63,246 nt of DNA from Actinomycetaceae bacterium (lineage in GTDB: Bacteria > Actinomycetota > Actinomycetes > Actinomycetales > Actinomycetaceae), in contig JAQYTG010000006.1 of assembly GCA_028724905.1 (NCBI GenBank), forward strand, positions 1 through 63,246, read 5' to 3'. Within the stretch, counting starts at the first letter, position 1. Every line of letters starts with the position of its first letter. This document shows, piece after piece, positions 35,017 through 44,335 of this stretch. The position numbers were made by a program, and so were the translations under genes. The notes below the pieces were generated by a model. The model made no database searches, was not told the DNA's origin, and was given only the letters and a program-made list of their open reading frames with translations.

Positions 35017-36312
35017 TTAGAGCACTCTGCGAGCGCCAGCGCTTGGCACTGCCGCGATAAATTCTGGCGTCGGATAGCCGCGCTGGGCAAAAGCCTCAGC
35101 GATGGCGTCAGCGCATTCAACCAGCCGATCTTTATCAATGAGGGCGATGGCGGAGCCACCGAAACCGCCACCCGTCATGCGTGCTCCGAGCGCGCCGTGA
35201 GCCAGGGCAACTTCTACGACGGTATCCAGCTCCGGCGTGGAGACCTCATAATCGTGCTTAAGCGAGATATGCGACAGCTGCATAGATTCGCCGAACGCGC
35301 GGAAATTTCCAGCTTCTAGCTGCGTAATAGCGGTCTCGGTGCGGGCTATCTCGGTGACGACGTGGCGCACCCGCCGGTGTACGGTAGCTTCCCAACTGCT
35401 GGGGCTCTCGCCGTCAGGCACCGATTGCGCTGCCCACTGCGAAGCTGCCTGATAGGGATTATCCACCAGACGCAGGAACTTTTTACCGGCGTGCGCAGCT
35501 ACGCCGTCGATTACGCCTCGACGCGATGCATACTGCCCATCTGCTAGCGAGTGCGGAGAGTTGGTGTTGGCCACCAGGATAGCCAGGTTCTCTTCGGCGA
35601 TATGGAACGGTACCTGCCGGTATGCGCCGGTGCCGAAATCAATCGACAGTGCGTGGCTTTTCCAAGCCAGCAGGGAGGCCTTTTGATCGAGGCCTCCGGT
35701 GGCTGCTCCCACCACTTCATTTTCTGCCCGCATTGTGGCATCCACCAGTGCTACCCGCTCTATTTCGCTGATACTTCGCCCATGAGAGAGCTCCACAGCG
35801 GCGATGGCTGCCGAGCATTCAATGGCTGCTGAGCTAGAGAGGCCAGCCCCCAGCGGCACATCTGACGAGAGGGCAATATCGAAGCCCTGTAGCCGTTCGC
35901 TAGCTTGATCGCCGTCCGCAGTACTATCACCGAGCAGCCCTGCCTGGCCAGCAGCCCATATTGCCCCTGCAATATATCCCGTCCAATCGGAGGGATTCCC
36001 AGGGCCAACCTCGGCGGTGCTGATGGTGACCGGCGGAGCTGAGAGCTTGGCATCCACGATGCGGTAGCACTGCTCATCATTGCGTCCCACGGCCACGAAT
36101 GCGCATTGCGTAAGTGCGAAGGGGAGACAGGGGCCACCGGCGTAATCCACGTGCTCACCAATGAGGTTCACACGGCCAGGTGCAGCCCACACCCCTTCAG
36201 CTGGGCGGTGAAAGGCGGCCTCAAATGCCTGCAGTGCATCGCGGGCGCCCTCCTCGTCTGTGCGGGTGATCAACCACTGTGCCTGCTGCGTATCTGGGGG
36301 TGTCTGTGCCAT
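35017..36312 (-). CDS. galK: Galactokinase
   Basis: A 431-residue GHMP kinase phosphorylating galactose for the Leloir pathway. WAAPGRVNLIGEHVDYAGG is the galactokinase signature, PLGAGLSSSAAIECS the ATP-binding motif, and ARMTGGGFGGSAIALI the third GHMP motif. ATG 36312 follows TAGGAGAG. It is third in a minus-strand operon after a sodium:solute symporter and a small membrane protein, so the sugar brought in is most likely galactose. galT and galE are not nearby. Confidence 0.95.
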   Translation of the reverse strand: MAQTPPDTQQAQWLITRTDEEGARDALQAFEAAFHRPAEGVWAAPGRVNLIGEHVDYAGGPCLPFALTQCAFVAVGRNDEQCYRIVDAKLSAPPVTISTAEVGPGNPSDWTGYIAGAIWAAGQAGLLGDSTADGDQASERLQGFDIALSSDVPLGAGLSSSAAIECSAAIAAVELSHGRSISEIERVALVDATMRAENEVVGAATGGLDQKASLLAWKSHALSIDFGTGAYRQVPFHIAEENLAILVANTNSPHSLADGQYASRRGVIDGVAAHAGKKFLRLVDNPYQAASQWAAQSVPDGESPSSWEATVHRRVRHVVTEIARTETAITQLEAGNFRAFGESMQLSHISLKHDYEVSTPELDTVVEVALAHGALGARMTGGGFGGSAIALIDKDRLVECADAIAEAFAQRGYPTPEFIAAVPSAGARRVL

Positions 36313-36320
36313 GTGCTCTC

Positions 36321-36605
36321 CTAACCTTGGTGTGAGGTATGTGCGTCCTCGGTGACAGCGGTATCCTCGTTAGGTACCTGAACTGGCCGCAGCTTTGCCC
36401 ATATCATAAACACTGCGCACACCACGAGCAGAGCGATACCTACATAGAGATTGTAGAAAGAATTTTTGGCTTCTCCAGTATCGACGTTCATTCCAGGATT
36501 CATAAAGAATGCAGCGAATACGAGAGCTACCCCATAGATGCCAATGAGCAGGCCAATGACGTTGCGAATATCGAAAGCGCCTGCACCGTTTGTTTTCTTT
36601 GCCAT
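36321..36605 (-). CDS. Small two-helix membrane protein linked to the symporter
   Basis: A 94-residue protein with two hydrophobic segments (VIGLLIGIYGVALVFAAFFM, then LYVGIALLVVCAVFMIWAKL) and an acidic tail. ATG 36605 follows AGAAGG. It lies 22 bases after the symporter and 9 before galK, so it belongs to the same transcript. Small membrane partners beside SSS symporters are known in other bacteria, but I cannot name this family. An assembly or stability partner is an inference. Confidence 0.8.
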   Translation of the reverse strand: MAKKTNGAGAFDIRNVIGLLIGIYGVALVFAAFFMNPGMNVDTGEAKNSFYNLYVGIALLVVCAVFMIWAKLRPVQVPNEDTAVTEDAHTSHQG

Positions 36606-36626
36606 GATCAATGCCTTCTTCCAAAT

Positions 36627-38318
36627 TTAGGCGAAAATAATGTTCAAGATGATGACCAGTGCCAAGCACAGCAGGCCAAGTGGCACGGTACGACGATACC
36701 AGGGGAGTGCAGCCTCGGATTCGTCGACGAGGTGCTCTTTCGGCGTCACCGATTTTACAAACCCCACGAGCTCTGCTTCAGGCTTCGGCTTCGTAAACGC
36801 TGAGACGATCACAGAGACGATCACGTCTGCTGCGAAAGCGAGCGAGGCGGCCACGAAAGCGGTGCCTTGCCCAGGCAGGTTAAAGAACCCAATCGAAGTG
36901 TTGCCAAACGTCGCTATTACCCAGTAGACCACTGCGGTACCGGTGCCCACGATCAGCCCTACCCAGCCGGAAGCAGGGGTCATACGCTTCCAGAACATTC
37001 CCACGATGAAGGTGGCAAATAGCGGGGCATTGAAGAAGCCGAAAAGGGTCTGCAAATAGTCCATGATATTGCCGAAATTAGAGGCAATAAGGGCGGTGAA
37101 AATAGCGATCAAGGTGGCGCCGATGGTGACATAGCGACCGACTTTGAGGTAATACTCGTCAGAGCGATCTTTCACCACGTACGTCTGCCACAGATCATAG
37201 CTGAAGACGGTGTTGAACGCTGAGATATTGGCAGCCATCCCAGCCATGAAAGCGGCGAGTAGGCCAGCGAGTGCCACACCGAGCAAGCCGGTGGGCATCA
37301 TATCGCGGATGAGATAGAGGATGGCCTGGTTGGGTTCTGCTCCCGCCTGGTGCGTTGGATCTGCTAGACGCTCCATAATGGGAGTGACGCTAACGGCGGC
37401 CACCATGCCAGGAATCGCTACGATCAGCGGGATGAACATCTTCGGGAACGCTCCAATGATGGGCGTCCGGCGCGCGGCGGAAAGTGACTCTGCGGCCATA
37501 GAACGCTGCACTTCCACGAAGTTTGTGGTCCAGTATCCGAAGCTGAGTACGAATCCCAGCCCTAAGGTAATTCCGATGACGGAGATAATGGGGTTGTCAA
37601 AGCCAGAAAGTTGGGTTGCTGGCCAGGTGTGGAAGTAGTACGGCTCTAGATTAGCTTTGAGCCCTTTCCAGCCTCCCACTTGGTGCAAGCCGATAAGCGT
37701 GAGCGGTAGCATTGCTGCGATAATGACGAAGAACTGCAGCACTTCGTTGTAAATCGCGGCAGAGAGTCCACCGAGGGTGATGTAAGAGAGCACGATTACG
37801 GCGGCGATCACCAACGTGACCCACAGCGGCCAGCCCAGCAGTGCATTTACCACGGAGGCCAAGAGGAAGAGATTCACTCCGGCAATGAGTAACTGGGCGA
37901 GCGCAAAGGAGAGTGAATTGACCAGGTGTGCTCCAGGGCCGAAACGCTTGAGCATAAATTCAGGCACGGAGCGTACTTTTGAGCCGTAGTAGAACGGCAT
38001 CATCACGATTCCGAGAAAGACCATCGCCGGGATAGCGCCGATCCAGAAATAGTGCATCGTCTGTACGCCATATTGTACGCCGTTGGCCGATTGCCCCACG
38101 ATTTCCACGGCCCCTAGGTTGGCCGAGATAAAGGCCAGGCCGGTCACCCATGCGGGCAGAGAGCGGCCAGAGAGGAAAAAGTCAAGCGACGATGATACTT
38201 TTGAGCGAGCCATCCATCCGATTCCGAGGACGAACAAGAAATAGATGGCCACAAGTGCATAATCGAGCCAGGTGGCATCTAGCCGAAGTGTACTGGCAGG
38301 TGCTGCTGTGATAATCAC
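36627..38318 (-). CDS. Sodium:solute symporter (SSS family), probably galactose
   Basis: A 563-residue permease with about 14 hydrophobic helices (WLDYALVAIYFLFVLGIGWM, FFLSGRSLPAWVTGLAFISA, AGLLAAFMAGMAANISAFNT). FFLSGRSLPAW and the SGLT-like middle place it in the vSGLT/sugar branch. GTG 38318 follows GAGGGACTC. The galK gene in the same operon points to galactose with Na+ as coupling ion. This is inference from neighbourhood; myo-inositol or sialic acid is used by relatives. Confidence 0.87.
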   Translation of the reverse strand: MIITAAPASTLRLDATWLDYALVAIYFLFVLGIGWMARSKVSSSLDFFLSGRSLPAWVTGLAFISANLGAVEIVGQSANGVQYGVQTMHYFWIGAIPAMVFLGIVMMPFYYGSKVRSVPEFMLKRFGPGAHLVNSLSFALAQLLIAGVNLFLLASVVNALLGWPLWVTLVIAAVIVLSYITLGGLSAAIYNEVLQFFVIIAAMLPLTLIGLHQVGGWKGLKANLEPYYFHTWPATQLSGFDNPIISVIGITLGLGFVLSFGYWTTNFVEVQRSMAAESLSAARRTPIIGAFPKMFIPLIVAIPGMVAAVSVTPIMERLADPTHQAGAEPNQAILYLIRDMMPTGLLGVALAGLLAAFMAGMAANISAFNTVFSYDLWQTYVVKDRSDEYYLKVGRYVTIGATLIAIFTALIASNFGNIMDYLQTLFGFFNAPLFATFIVGMFWKRMTPASGWVGLIVGTGTAVVYWVIATFGNTSIGFFNLPGQGTAFVAASLAFAADVIVSVIVSAFTKPKPEAELVGFVKSVTPKEHLVDESEAALPWYRRTVPLGLLCLALVIILNIIFA

Positions 38319-38531
38319 GAGAGTCCCTCGATTCAGTAATCTTGAGTGCTATGAGAGCAGGGCAGAGCCGCCGTAGCTGCTGCAATATGTAGAGCAAAAC
38401 GGCCATGAACAGTGCAAAGATAGCGAGCTATCGGTGCGCATCCTGCCCGCTCCCATCCTAGTTTTAGACAATTTATGTGATCTGGACTTTCGGCCTTATA
38501 TGCTGTGATAACCCTTATATACGAGGAGAAA

Positions 38532-38562
38532 TTGACAATAGGTAAGCTATTTGAGATATACA
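38532..38562 (+). promoter_or_regulatory. Candidate promoter between the gal operon and the sulfatase
   Basis: TTGACA at 38532-38537 is followed after 17 bases by GATATA (or after 19 by TATACA). It faces the sulfatase, 450 bases away. TCTCA/TGAGA arms near 38577-38591 could be an operator. Further on, GGGAAAGCC(A/G)CAGCAGTGA units recur at 38637-38712. No gene lies in 38319-39014. Confidence 0.4.
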
Positions 38563-38944
38563 ACATAGTGCGTCTTTCTCAATTAGTGAGATTGTTGAGT
38601 GGGGAGCGGGCGTGTTAGTGGAAAAGCCACGGTAGTGGGAAAGCCGCAGCAGTGAGAGAACCCCAGCTATGAAGGAGCCACAGTGAGCGGGAAAGCCACA
38701 GCAGTGAGGGGAGTCGTAGATACACAATTCGTTGATATGATTGGTGCCCAAACTGTACCTAGTGGGCGCATCTGAGTGGTCGAGGTATCTGGGCAGCAAA
38801 GCTCTGGATCGTAGGTGCATCTAGATCGTGGGCGCGTCTAGGCGAATGAAAACATCTGGGTGATGCCCGCTGTTCCTGCGCACAATAGCTTATAATGGGG
38901 TGACGCCAATCTCTGGCGTCACGAACCTTATGAATTTTACCGTG

Positions 38945-38980
38945 TTGATACTATCGGTCAGATTGATGCTATCGGTCTAT
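38945..38980 (+). repeat. Two tandem 18-base copies of the TTGATGCTATCGGTCA family
   Basis: TTGATACTATCGGTCAGA at 38945-38962 is followed directly by TTGATGCTATCGGTCTAT at 38963-38980. They match the core of the repeats at 12166-12257 and, reversed, those at 29544 and 29650. Confidence 0.75.
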
Positions 38981-39014
38981 TAATACGGCGAGTGCGGATG
39001 TGGCGGAGGCGCTG

Positions 39015-40538
39015 ATGCGACGAAACGTTATTTTGATTTATACGGATCAATGGCGCGGTGATGCATTTTCAGGTGAGGGGCATCCCACTGTGCGCACGCC
39101 TTATCTGGATGATTTTGCTGATCGCGGCGCACGCGCCCAGCGGGCGTATTCGGCGGCTCCGACGTGTGTACCTGCTCGCATGACTCTGTTTACTGGGCTT
39201 TCTCCCGCTCATCATGGGCGAGTGGGCTATGAAGATGGCATTCCGTTCGACGTGGAAACCACGCTCGCCGGTGAATTTAAAAAAGCCGGATATCACACTC
39301 AGGCAATCGGGAAAATGCACCTGTATCCCGAGCGGGTGCGCGCTGGGTTTGACGACGTGATTCTCCACGATGGATACCTACATTATTCGCGTGGGCGCAC
39401 CCGTGATCCTCAGTGGTACGATGACTATCTCACGTGGCTGCGCCAACAAGATGGCGAAAGTGCGGTCTCTGATTATCTGAATGACGGTTTGCATTGCAAT
39501 TCGATGGTGGCGCGTCCGTGGCCGCGCGATGAGCGTCTGCATCCCTCAAGCTGGGTGGTGACGCAGGCAATTGAGTGGCTTTATCGCCGCGATCCCACGG
39601 TGCCGTTCTTCCTCTTTCTGTCGTTCCATCGGCCACACCCGCCTTACGATCCTCCGCAGTGGGCATTCGATCAGTACATGAATATCCCTGCTCACGATGT
39701 ACCTGTAGGGGATTGGATAGACGATTACGCCTCGTGGCGCAACGATCAACGCCCAGATTCTAATGTGGCTGTGTATGGCGAATACGACGTTCATCGTGCG
39801 CAAGCTGGGTATTACGGCAATATGAGCCATATTGATGCTCAACTTGAGCGGCTCTTTGAAGTACTCGGAGAATTTGGGCTAGCTGAGGACACCTATATCG
39901 CCTTTTCTTCCGATCACGGCGAGATGCTCGGCGATCATCATATGTGGCGTAAAGGATATCCCTATGAGGGATCTGCGAGAATTCCGTTCTTCATCAAAGG
40001 CCCTGGGATTCCAGAGCACGCCACGATTGAGGACGTGATTGAGATTCGTGACTGGATGCCCACGCTGCTTGAATGCGCTGGTATTGACATTCCGCAGGGG
40101 ATTGACGGCAGGTCGGTGCTCAATTTGATTCATGGGCCGAATGGAGAGCGGGTAGAACTCCCCGCAGATCAGCCCCGCTCTGGCAACGTCAGCGAGCAGC
40201 CGTGGCGCGCGTACTTACATGGAGAGCACGTTTTACACGGGTGGAGTATGCAGTTTATCCGCTCGATGCGCTTCAAATACGTGTGGATTTCGGGCACTGG
40301 GCACGAGCAGCTTTTCGATCTAGATGCCGATCCGAAAGAGGTGCACAATCTCGCGTCCGATCCGGCTTATCGAGAGGTGCTCGATGAGCATCGCTCCGAA
40401 CTGATCAGGCATCTTGAGGGCCGTGAAGAGGGCTTTGTACAAGATGGAAAGCTGGTGGTAGGGCAGCCGGTGACGACGCTCCTCTCCTTTGCTGGCAAGC
40501 ATCCAGTGGGGGTGGAGCATCCGGCATCTGCGGCGTGA
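39015..40538 (+). CDS. Cytosolic type I sulfatase
   Basis: A 507-residue sulfatase of the alkaline-phosphatase fold. C51 in APTCVPARMTLFTG is the CXPXR cysteine that must be turned into formylglycine by a maturase, none of which is in the window. Metal ligands are visible at D11-Q12 (LIYTDQWRGD) and in SSDHGEMLGDHHMWRKG. ATG 39015 follows GGAGG; an upstream GTG at 39000 adds five residues. There is no signal peptide, so it would act on sulfated sugars after uptake. Neighbouring galactose genes and the sialidase suggest mucin-type glycan sulfates; the substrate is not determined. Confidence 0.9.
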   Translation: MRRNVILIYTDQWRGDAFSGEGHPTVRTPYLDDFADRGARAQRAYSAAPTCVPARMTLFTGLSPAHHGRVGYEDGIPFDVETTLAGEFKKAGYHTQAIGKMHLYPERVRAGFDDVILHDGYLHYSRGRTRDPQWYDDYLTWLRQQDGESAVSDYLNDGLHCNSMVARPWPRDERLHPSSWVVTQAIEWLYRRDPTVPFFLFLSFHRPHPPYDPPQWAFDQYMNIPAHDVPVGDWIDDYASWRNDQRPDSNVAVYGEYDVHRAQAGYYGNMSHIDAQLERLFEVLGEFGLAEDTYIAFSSDHGEMLGDHHMWRKGYPYEGSARIPFFIKGPGIPEHATIEDVIEIRDWMPTLLECAGIDIPQGIDGRSVLNLIHGPNGERVELPADQPRSGNVSEQPWRAYLHGEHVLHGWSMQFIRSMRFKYVWISGTGHEQLFDLDADPKEVHNLASDPAYREVLDEHRSELIRHLEGREEGFVQDGKLVVGQPVTTLLSFAGKHPVGVEHPASAA

Positions 40539-40905
40539 TGCGCTGCGAGGCTTGAGACGTGTCGGCGATACGCACGGAGGCGGATACGCGGCCAATGAAA
40601 AATTTTGCCGTAGGCGTCGAGGCGTGACGGCGAGATACACGGCGGTGATACGTACCACCGGTGCTATCAACCCGTAGCCTCACGCTAGCGGCGGCACTTC
40701 TGATTCGATTTTCTGATTCGATTTTCTGGCTCTATCTTTCCGCCGTGAGCATGAAGCCGACTGTTGCTGCGACTATTTGCTCGTCGCACAAGCCGTCACA
40801 CAAGTAGTCACGCCACAAGCTGTCACCACAAGCCGTCACCACAAAGAAAGCACAGCCCCATCAATAGCTGTCCTCCACTAGATTTCTCTCTATCTGGCTA
40901 AAGTA

Positions 40906-40972
40906 ACGGCGGCTTCCAGGCGTCGAGACTCAGTGATGAAACTCAAGTCTGTCAGCACGCGGAAGCCGCCGT
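40906..40972. terminator. Long-loop hairpin between sulfatase and metQ
   Basis: ACGGCGGCTTCC at 40906-40917 pairs perfectly with GGAAGCCGCCGT at 40961-40972 across 43 bases, and TTTTT follows at 40975-40979 on the plus strand. It may end transcription from either side (convergent genes). Upstream, GCCGTCAC/TGTCACCACAAG units recur at 40785-40845. No gene lies in 40539-41061. Confidence 0.6.
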
Positions 40973-41061
40973 ACTTTTTGTGCCCTCTATGAATGCACTA
41001 TCTGGCTGATGTGAGAGGGCAGGAGCAGCAGATCACAGCAGATCAGAACGCCGTCAGCAGA

Positions 41062-41931
41062 TCAGAACGCTGGATAGAGCCACGGTTTAGTCTCAACCTT
41101 CTGGCCGCTATCATCTTGGCTGGTGCTGTATTCCTCGATGTACTTCTTTACTTGGTCGGAGTGCAGCAGATCGTCGAGCTTCTTAATAGCATCGAGTTTC
41201 TTTGAATCAGGATTCCAGGCCAATACATTTCCGTACGGGTTGTTCTCTACAGATTCGATGGCGAGAGAATCCTCGGAGGGCACAAGATTAGCAGCAGCTG
41301 CGAAATTGGAATTGATGACGGCAAAATCGACGCTACCCACCAGGCCGGTGAGGTTTGCGGCGTCACCAGGAGTCACCTTGATATTCTTGGGGTTGCTTGC
41401 GATGTCTGTCGGAGAGGGCAGATCGACGCCACTGGCGAGCGTGAAGAAACCGTTGTCAGCAAGGAGATTCAATGCCCGTGCTTGATTCGAGGTGTCATTC
41501 GGAATCACTACTTCGGCGCCGTCAGGAATGGCTTTGAGATCCTTGTGCTTTTGCGAATAAATTCCCAGAGGCTCAATATGGATTGGCTCCCCGTGAGCGA
41601 GCTTCGTGCCATTTTGGGCATTGAAATCGTCGAGATAGTCAATGTGCTGGAAATAGTTGGCATCGAGTTCGCCTGCATCGACGGCAGTGTTGGGCTGCAC
41701 GTAATCGTTGTACTGGACGATCTTGAGATCAATGCCAGCGTCTTTAGCAAGATTATCCTTGACGAAGTTGAGAATATCTTCGTGGGGCACCGGAGTGGCG
41801 CCTACGGTGAGCGTCACAACGCCGTCGCCCTCTGCTGTCTTTCCACTCTCTGGAGCGTTGGTGGAGCAGGCAGCGAGTGCTAAGACGCTCGATGCTGCTA
41901 GAGCTACGATCTTGAAGATTTTGTTTGTCAT
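41062..41931 (-). CDS. metQ: Methionine ABC transporter substrate-binding lipoprotein
   Basis: A 289-residue lipoprotein of the NlpA/MetQ family. The signal MTNKIFKIVALAASSVLALA is followed by the lipobox cysteine C22. VTVGATPVPHEDILNFVK-like sequence, ELDANYFQHIDYLDDFN and NDTSNQARALNLL are family hallmarks. ATG 41931 follows AAAGGAA. It is third in the metNIQ set, 226 bases after metI, with a hairpin just before its ribosome site. Confidence 0.94.
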   Translation of the reverse strand: MTNKIFKIVALAASSVLALAACSTNAPESGKTAEGDGVVTLTVGATPVPHEDILNFVKDNLAKDAGIDLKIVQYNDYVQPNTAVDAGELDANYFQHIDYLDDFNAQNGTKLAHGEPIHIEPLGIYSQKHKDLKAIPDGAEVVIPNDTSNQARALNLLADNGFFTLASGVDLPSPTDIASNPKNIKVTPGDAANLTGLVGSVDFAVINSNFAAAANLVPSEDSLAIESVENNPYGNVLAWNPDSKKLDAIKKLDDLLHSDQVKKYIEEYSTSQDDSGQKVETKPWLYPAF

Positions 41932-41947
41932 GGTTATTCCTTTCTGC

Positions 41948-41968
41948 GCGCATATAAGATATATGCGC
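41948..41968 (-). promoter_or_regulatory. Hairpin upstream of the metQ ribosome site
   Basis: GCGCATAT at 41948-41955 pairs with ATATGCGC at 41961-41968 around five bases. It could protect or process the metQ part of the mRNA, so that more binding protein than permease is made. A duplicated TCTGC-AGC-GGT-TCTACGTG segment lies at 42052-42104. The function is inferred. Confidence 0.4.
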
Positions 41969-42157
41969 TAAAAATTTTTCCAGTTGAGAAACTCACTATT
42001 CGGGCTATGTATTCCAGATAGTCATAGCTGCAGTGAATGGGCAATGTTGCGCTCTGCAAAGCTGGTGTCTACGTGCCTGCGTTCTGCGGAGCAGGTATCT
42101 ACGTGATAAACACAGCGCAGCAGTGGGGCAGTTGCCAAAACTCCGGTTGGTGCTTCC

Positions 42158-42895
42158 TTAGCGGTGATCCACCAACCGGCTCAGCATATCGCCCACCATC
42201 TGCACGATTTGCACCAGGATCAGGATGACAACTACCACAATCACGATCACGTCGAATCGGTAGCGCTGGTAGCCGTAGTTGATGGCGAGCGCGCCTAAGC
42301 CGCCGCCACCTACGGTGGACGCCATAGCCGAATAGCCGATGATGGTGATGGTGAGAATAGTGATGGATTGAATGATGGAGGGCAGTGCTTCCCTCACTAA
42401 GACGCCCGCCATAATGGCAATTCTGCTCGCGCCCATCATCTGCGCTGCCTCCACTTTTCCTGGCTCGACGGCGAGCACATTACTCTCCGCCATACGTGCA
42501 AAATACGGCACAGCCGCGATGACGAGTGTCACTGTGAATGCTGGCCAGCCAATTGCTTTGAGGAATGGGAGGTCGATCACGCGGATAGCGAAGAGTGCAA
42601 TCACCGCCAAAATAATAAAGGGGATAGCGCGGAAAATATTGACGAGAATTCCCACAATCCGGTGGGCGATAGGCTGGGCGATTAATCCGCCTTTACGGCT
42701 CTCTGCCAGATAGATACCCAGCGGCAGGCCGAGAAGTACCGTGATAGCAGTGGAGAGAAACACCATCAGCAGTGTTTCCACTGTAGCTGGCCAGAGATAC
42801 GCTTGTACGTTTTTGTTGGCAAACCAAGCGCCGTCACTAGCGGCTATGAGCAGCCTAGAAGTAGGTAGATACGCAGCAGTAAGCGAAGAAATCAT
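42158..42895 (-). CDS. metI: Methionine ABC transporter permease
   Basis: A 245-residue inner-membrane permease with five to six helices. FRAIPFIILAVIALFAIRV and the coupling loop with ARMAESNVLAVEPGKVEAAQ and MGASRIAIMAGVLVREALPS are typical of MetI. ATG 42895 overlaps the metN stop (ATGA), so the two are coupled. Confidence 0.94.
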   Translation of the reverse strand: MISSLTAAYLPTSRLLIAASDGAWFANKNVQAYLWPATVETLLMVFLSTAITVLLGLPLGIYLAESRKGGLIAQPIAHRIVGILVNIFRAIPFIILAVIALFAIRVIDLPFLKAIGWPAFTVTLVIAAVPYFARMAESNVLAVEPGKVEAAQMMGASRIAIMAGVLVREALPSIIQSITILTITIIGYSAMASTVGGGGLGALAINYGYQRYRFDVIVIVVVVILILVQIVQMVGDMLSRLVDHR

Positions 42896-43881
42896 CGTAC
42901 ACGCACCTTCGCATAAATAGCGGCTTGAGCAAATGTCTCTAAGACGTGTGGCACGCTCGATTGTGGCACGGTCAATGCCAGTCGGGAGACTTGCACGCTG
43001 CCGATACTCTCGAAGTATCCAGCTGCAATATCTGCTCCGAGCTGTGAGGCCAAGCTCAGCACATGAGATCCGGCAGGTTCACCTGGGTGAGCTGTGAAGA
43101 ACACGTCGATCAGACTTTCGCCTCGAATCGTAGAGGTATCCACCTCCGGTAGGGGCAACAGTTTCAAGGAGAGTTGAGAATCTGGATTCTGTGCGATCTG
43201 CTGTATTTCTCCAGATTCGACGATGGCGCCGTGATCTAGGAGTGTGACGGAATCGCAGATTTTACGCACTACCTCCATCTCGTGAGTGATCACTAGCACC
43301 GTGACGCCAGTGCGATCCCGCACGTCACGCAGAAGCTGCAAAATCTGGTCGGTCGTCTCCATGTCGAGAGCCGAGGTGGGCTCATCAGCAAGTAAAACGC
43401 TAGGAGCATCAGCTACGGCGCGGGCAATCCCGACCCGTTGGCGCTGACCACCTGAAAGCTGGCTCGGATAAGAATTTTCGCGCCCGCTCAACCCTACGAG
43501 TTCAAAAAGTTCTCTCACGCGCTGCTCGCGCTGTTCTTTAGAGATTTTGGCTACCTTGAGGGGATAGGCAACGTTTTGTGCGGCTGTACGTGAATCCAGG
43601 AGATTTGCCCCTTGAAACACCATGCCGATCTGGCGGCGAGCCTGGCGGAGTTTACTCTCAGCAAGTGTGGCTAAATCGGTGCCATCAACCAAAATAGAGC
43701 CGCTAGTGGGGCGTTCCAGAGCTGTGAGACAGCGGATCAACGTAGACTTTCCAGCCCCTGATTCTCCTACGATCCCATGAATAGATCCCTCTGGAATTGT
43801 GAGGGTGAGATCATTCAGCGCCACGACGTCAGCCTCGCCGCGGCGAGGATAGATCTTCGTCACGTTCTTCAGCTCAATCAT
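42892..43881 (-). CDS. metN: Methionine ABC transporter ATP-binding protein
   Basis: A 329-residue ATPase. Walker A is GESGAGKSTLIRC, the signature is LSGGQRQRVGIARA, and Walker B is VLLADEPTSALD. The C-terminal part (from about residue 250, HVLSLASQLGADIAAGYFES) is the NIL domain that senses methionine in this family. ATG 43881 follows GGAGGG, whose first bases lie in the riboswitch stem. It leads the metNIQ operon on the minus strand. Confidence 0.95.
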   Translation of the reverse strand: MIELKNVTKIYPRRGEADVVALNDLTLTIPEGSIHGIVGESGAGKSTLIRCLTALERPTSGSILVDGTDLATLAESKLRQARRQIGMVFQGANLLDSRTAAQNVAYPLKVAKISKEQREQRVRELFELVGLSGRENSYPSQLSGGQRQRVGIARAVADAPSVLLADEPTSALDMETTDQILQLLRDVRDRTGVTVLVITHEMEVVRKICDSVTLLDHGAIVESGEIQQIAQNPDSQLSLKLLPLPEVDTSTIRGESLIDVFFTAHPGEPAGSHVLSLASQLGADIAAGYFESIGSVQVSRLALTVPQSSVPHVLETFAQAAIYAKVRVR

Positions 43882-43887
43882 GTGCCC

Positions 43888-43977
43888 TCCATCGCTCTTG
43901 GCTTTAGCACCCTGTGGAATACGTCCTGGGTTGCTGCAGCTTCATAGAGCCAAGTCTCTCTGCTGCTCTTGATGATC
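43888..43977 (-). promoter_or_regulatory. SAM-I (S-box) riboswitch controlling metNIQ
   Basis: Read on the minus strand, the segment contains ATCAAGAGCAGCAGAGAGAC, then TATGAAGCTGCAGCAACC, ATTCCACAGGGTGCTAAAGCC and a closing GAGCGATGG. These are the conserved blocks of the SAM-I aptamer (AGAG...GA, ATGAAGC-GCAGCAACC, GGTGCTAA-CC). The closing stem CATC (43974-43971) with GATG (43893-43890) runs into the metN ribosome site GGAGGG (43890-43885). So ligand binding should hide the ribosome site, a translational off-switch in high S-adenosylmethionine. Confidence 0.88.
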
Positions 43978-44103
43978 ACTTAAAGTCTGCATGAATGGCC
44001 GACGTTTGCAAAATTGAGGGATGGGTGCCACTTAATGTGTGTGCTATTCGACAATTTTGCTCCGTTGTCTCGGGCGTTGGAATGTGCTGCAGGTGTTGGT
44101 GGG

Positions 44104-44335
44104 GGTACTGGAGGCTGACGCCGCGGGGTCTGAACGCCACCGTCACAGGGTGTTGGAGCGCTGCCGTCACACGGAGTTTGAATGCCACCACATACAGTGG
44201 CATCCCGCCACAGTAGGGTTGGACCGTTGCCGTCACGGGATCTGAACCCCGCCGTCACGAAGCAGTCAGCAGGGATCAGAGTGCGTCAAGCCAAACCGCC
44301 GTGAGCTTCTAGAGCACTGCCGTCACGATAGCAGT
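44104..44335 (+). repeat. Minisatellite with GCCGTCAC units
   Basis: Seven or eight degenerate units of about 22-28 bases, each near GGTTTGAACGCTGCCGTCAC, fill the gap between the metN leader and the exporter gene. The last runs into the 3' end of the exporter. Exact GCCGTCAC or CCGTCAC boxes occur at 44141, 44162, 44232, 44260 and 44330 approximately. No gene is seen in 43982-44308. Confidence 0.7.

Noticed and set aside
44104..44335. CRISPR-like array of repeats
   Set aside because: Units are degenerate, of uneven length, contiguous without unique spacers, and no cas genes are in the window.
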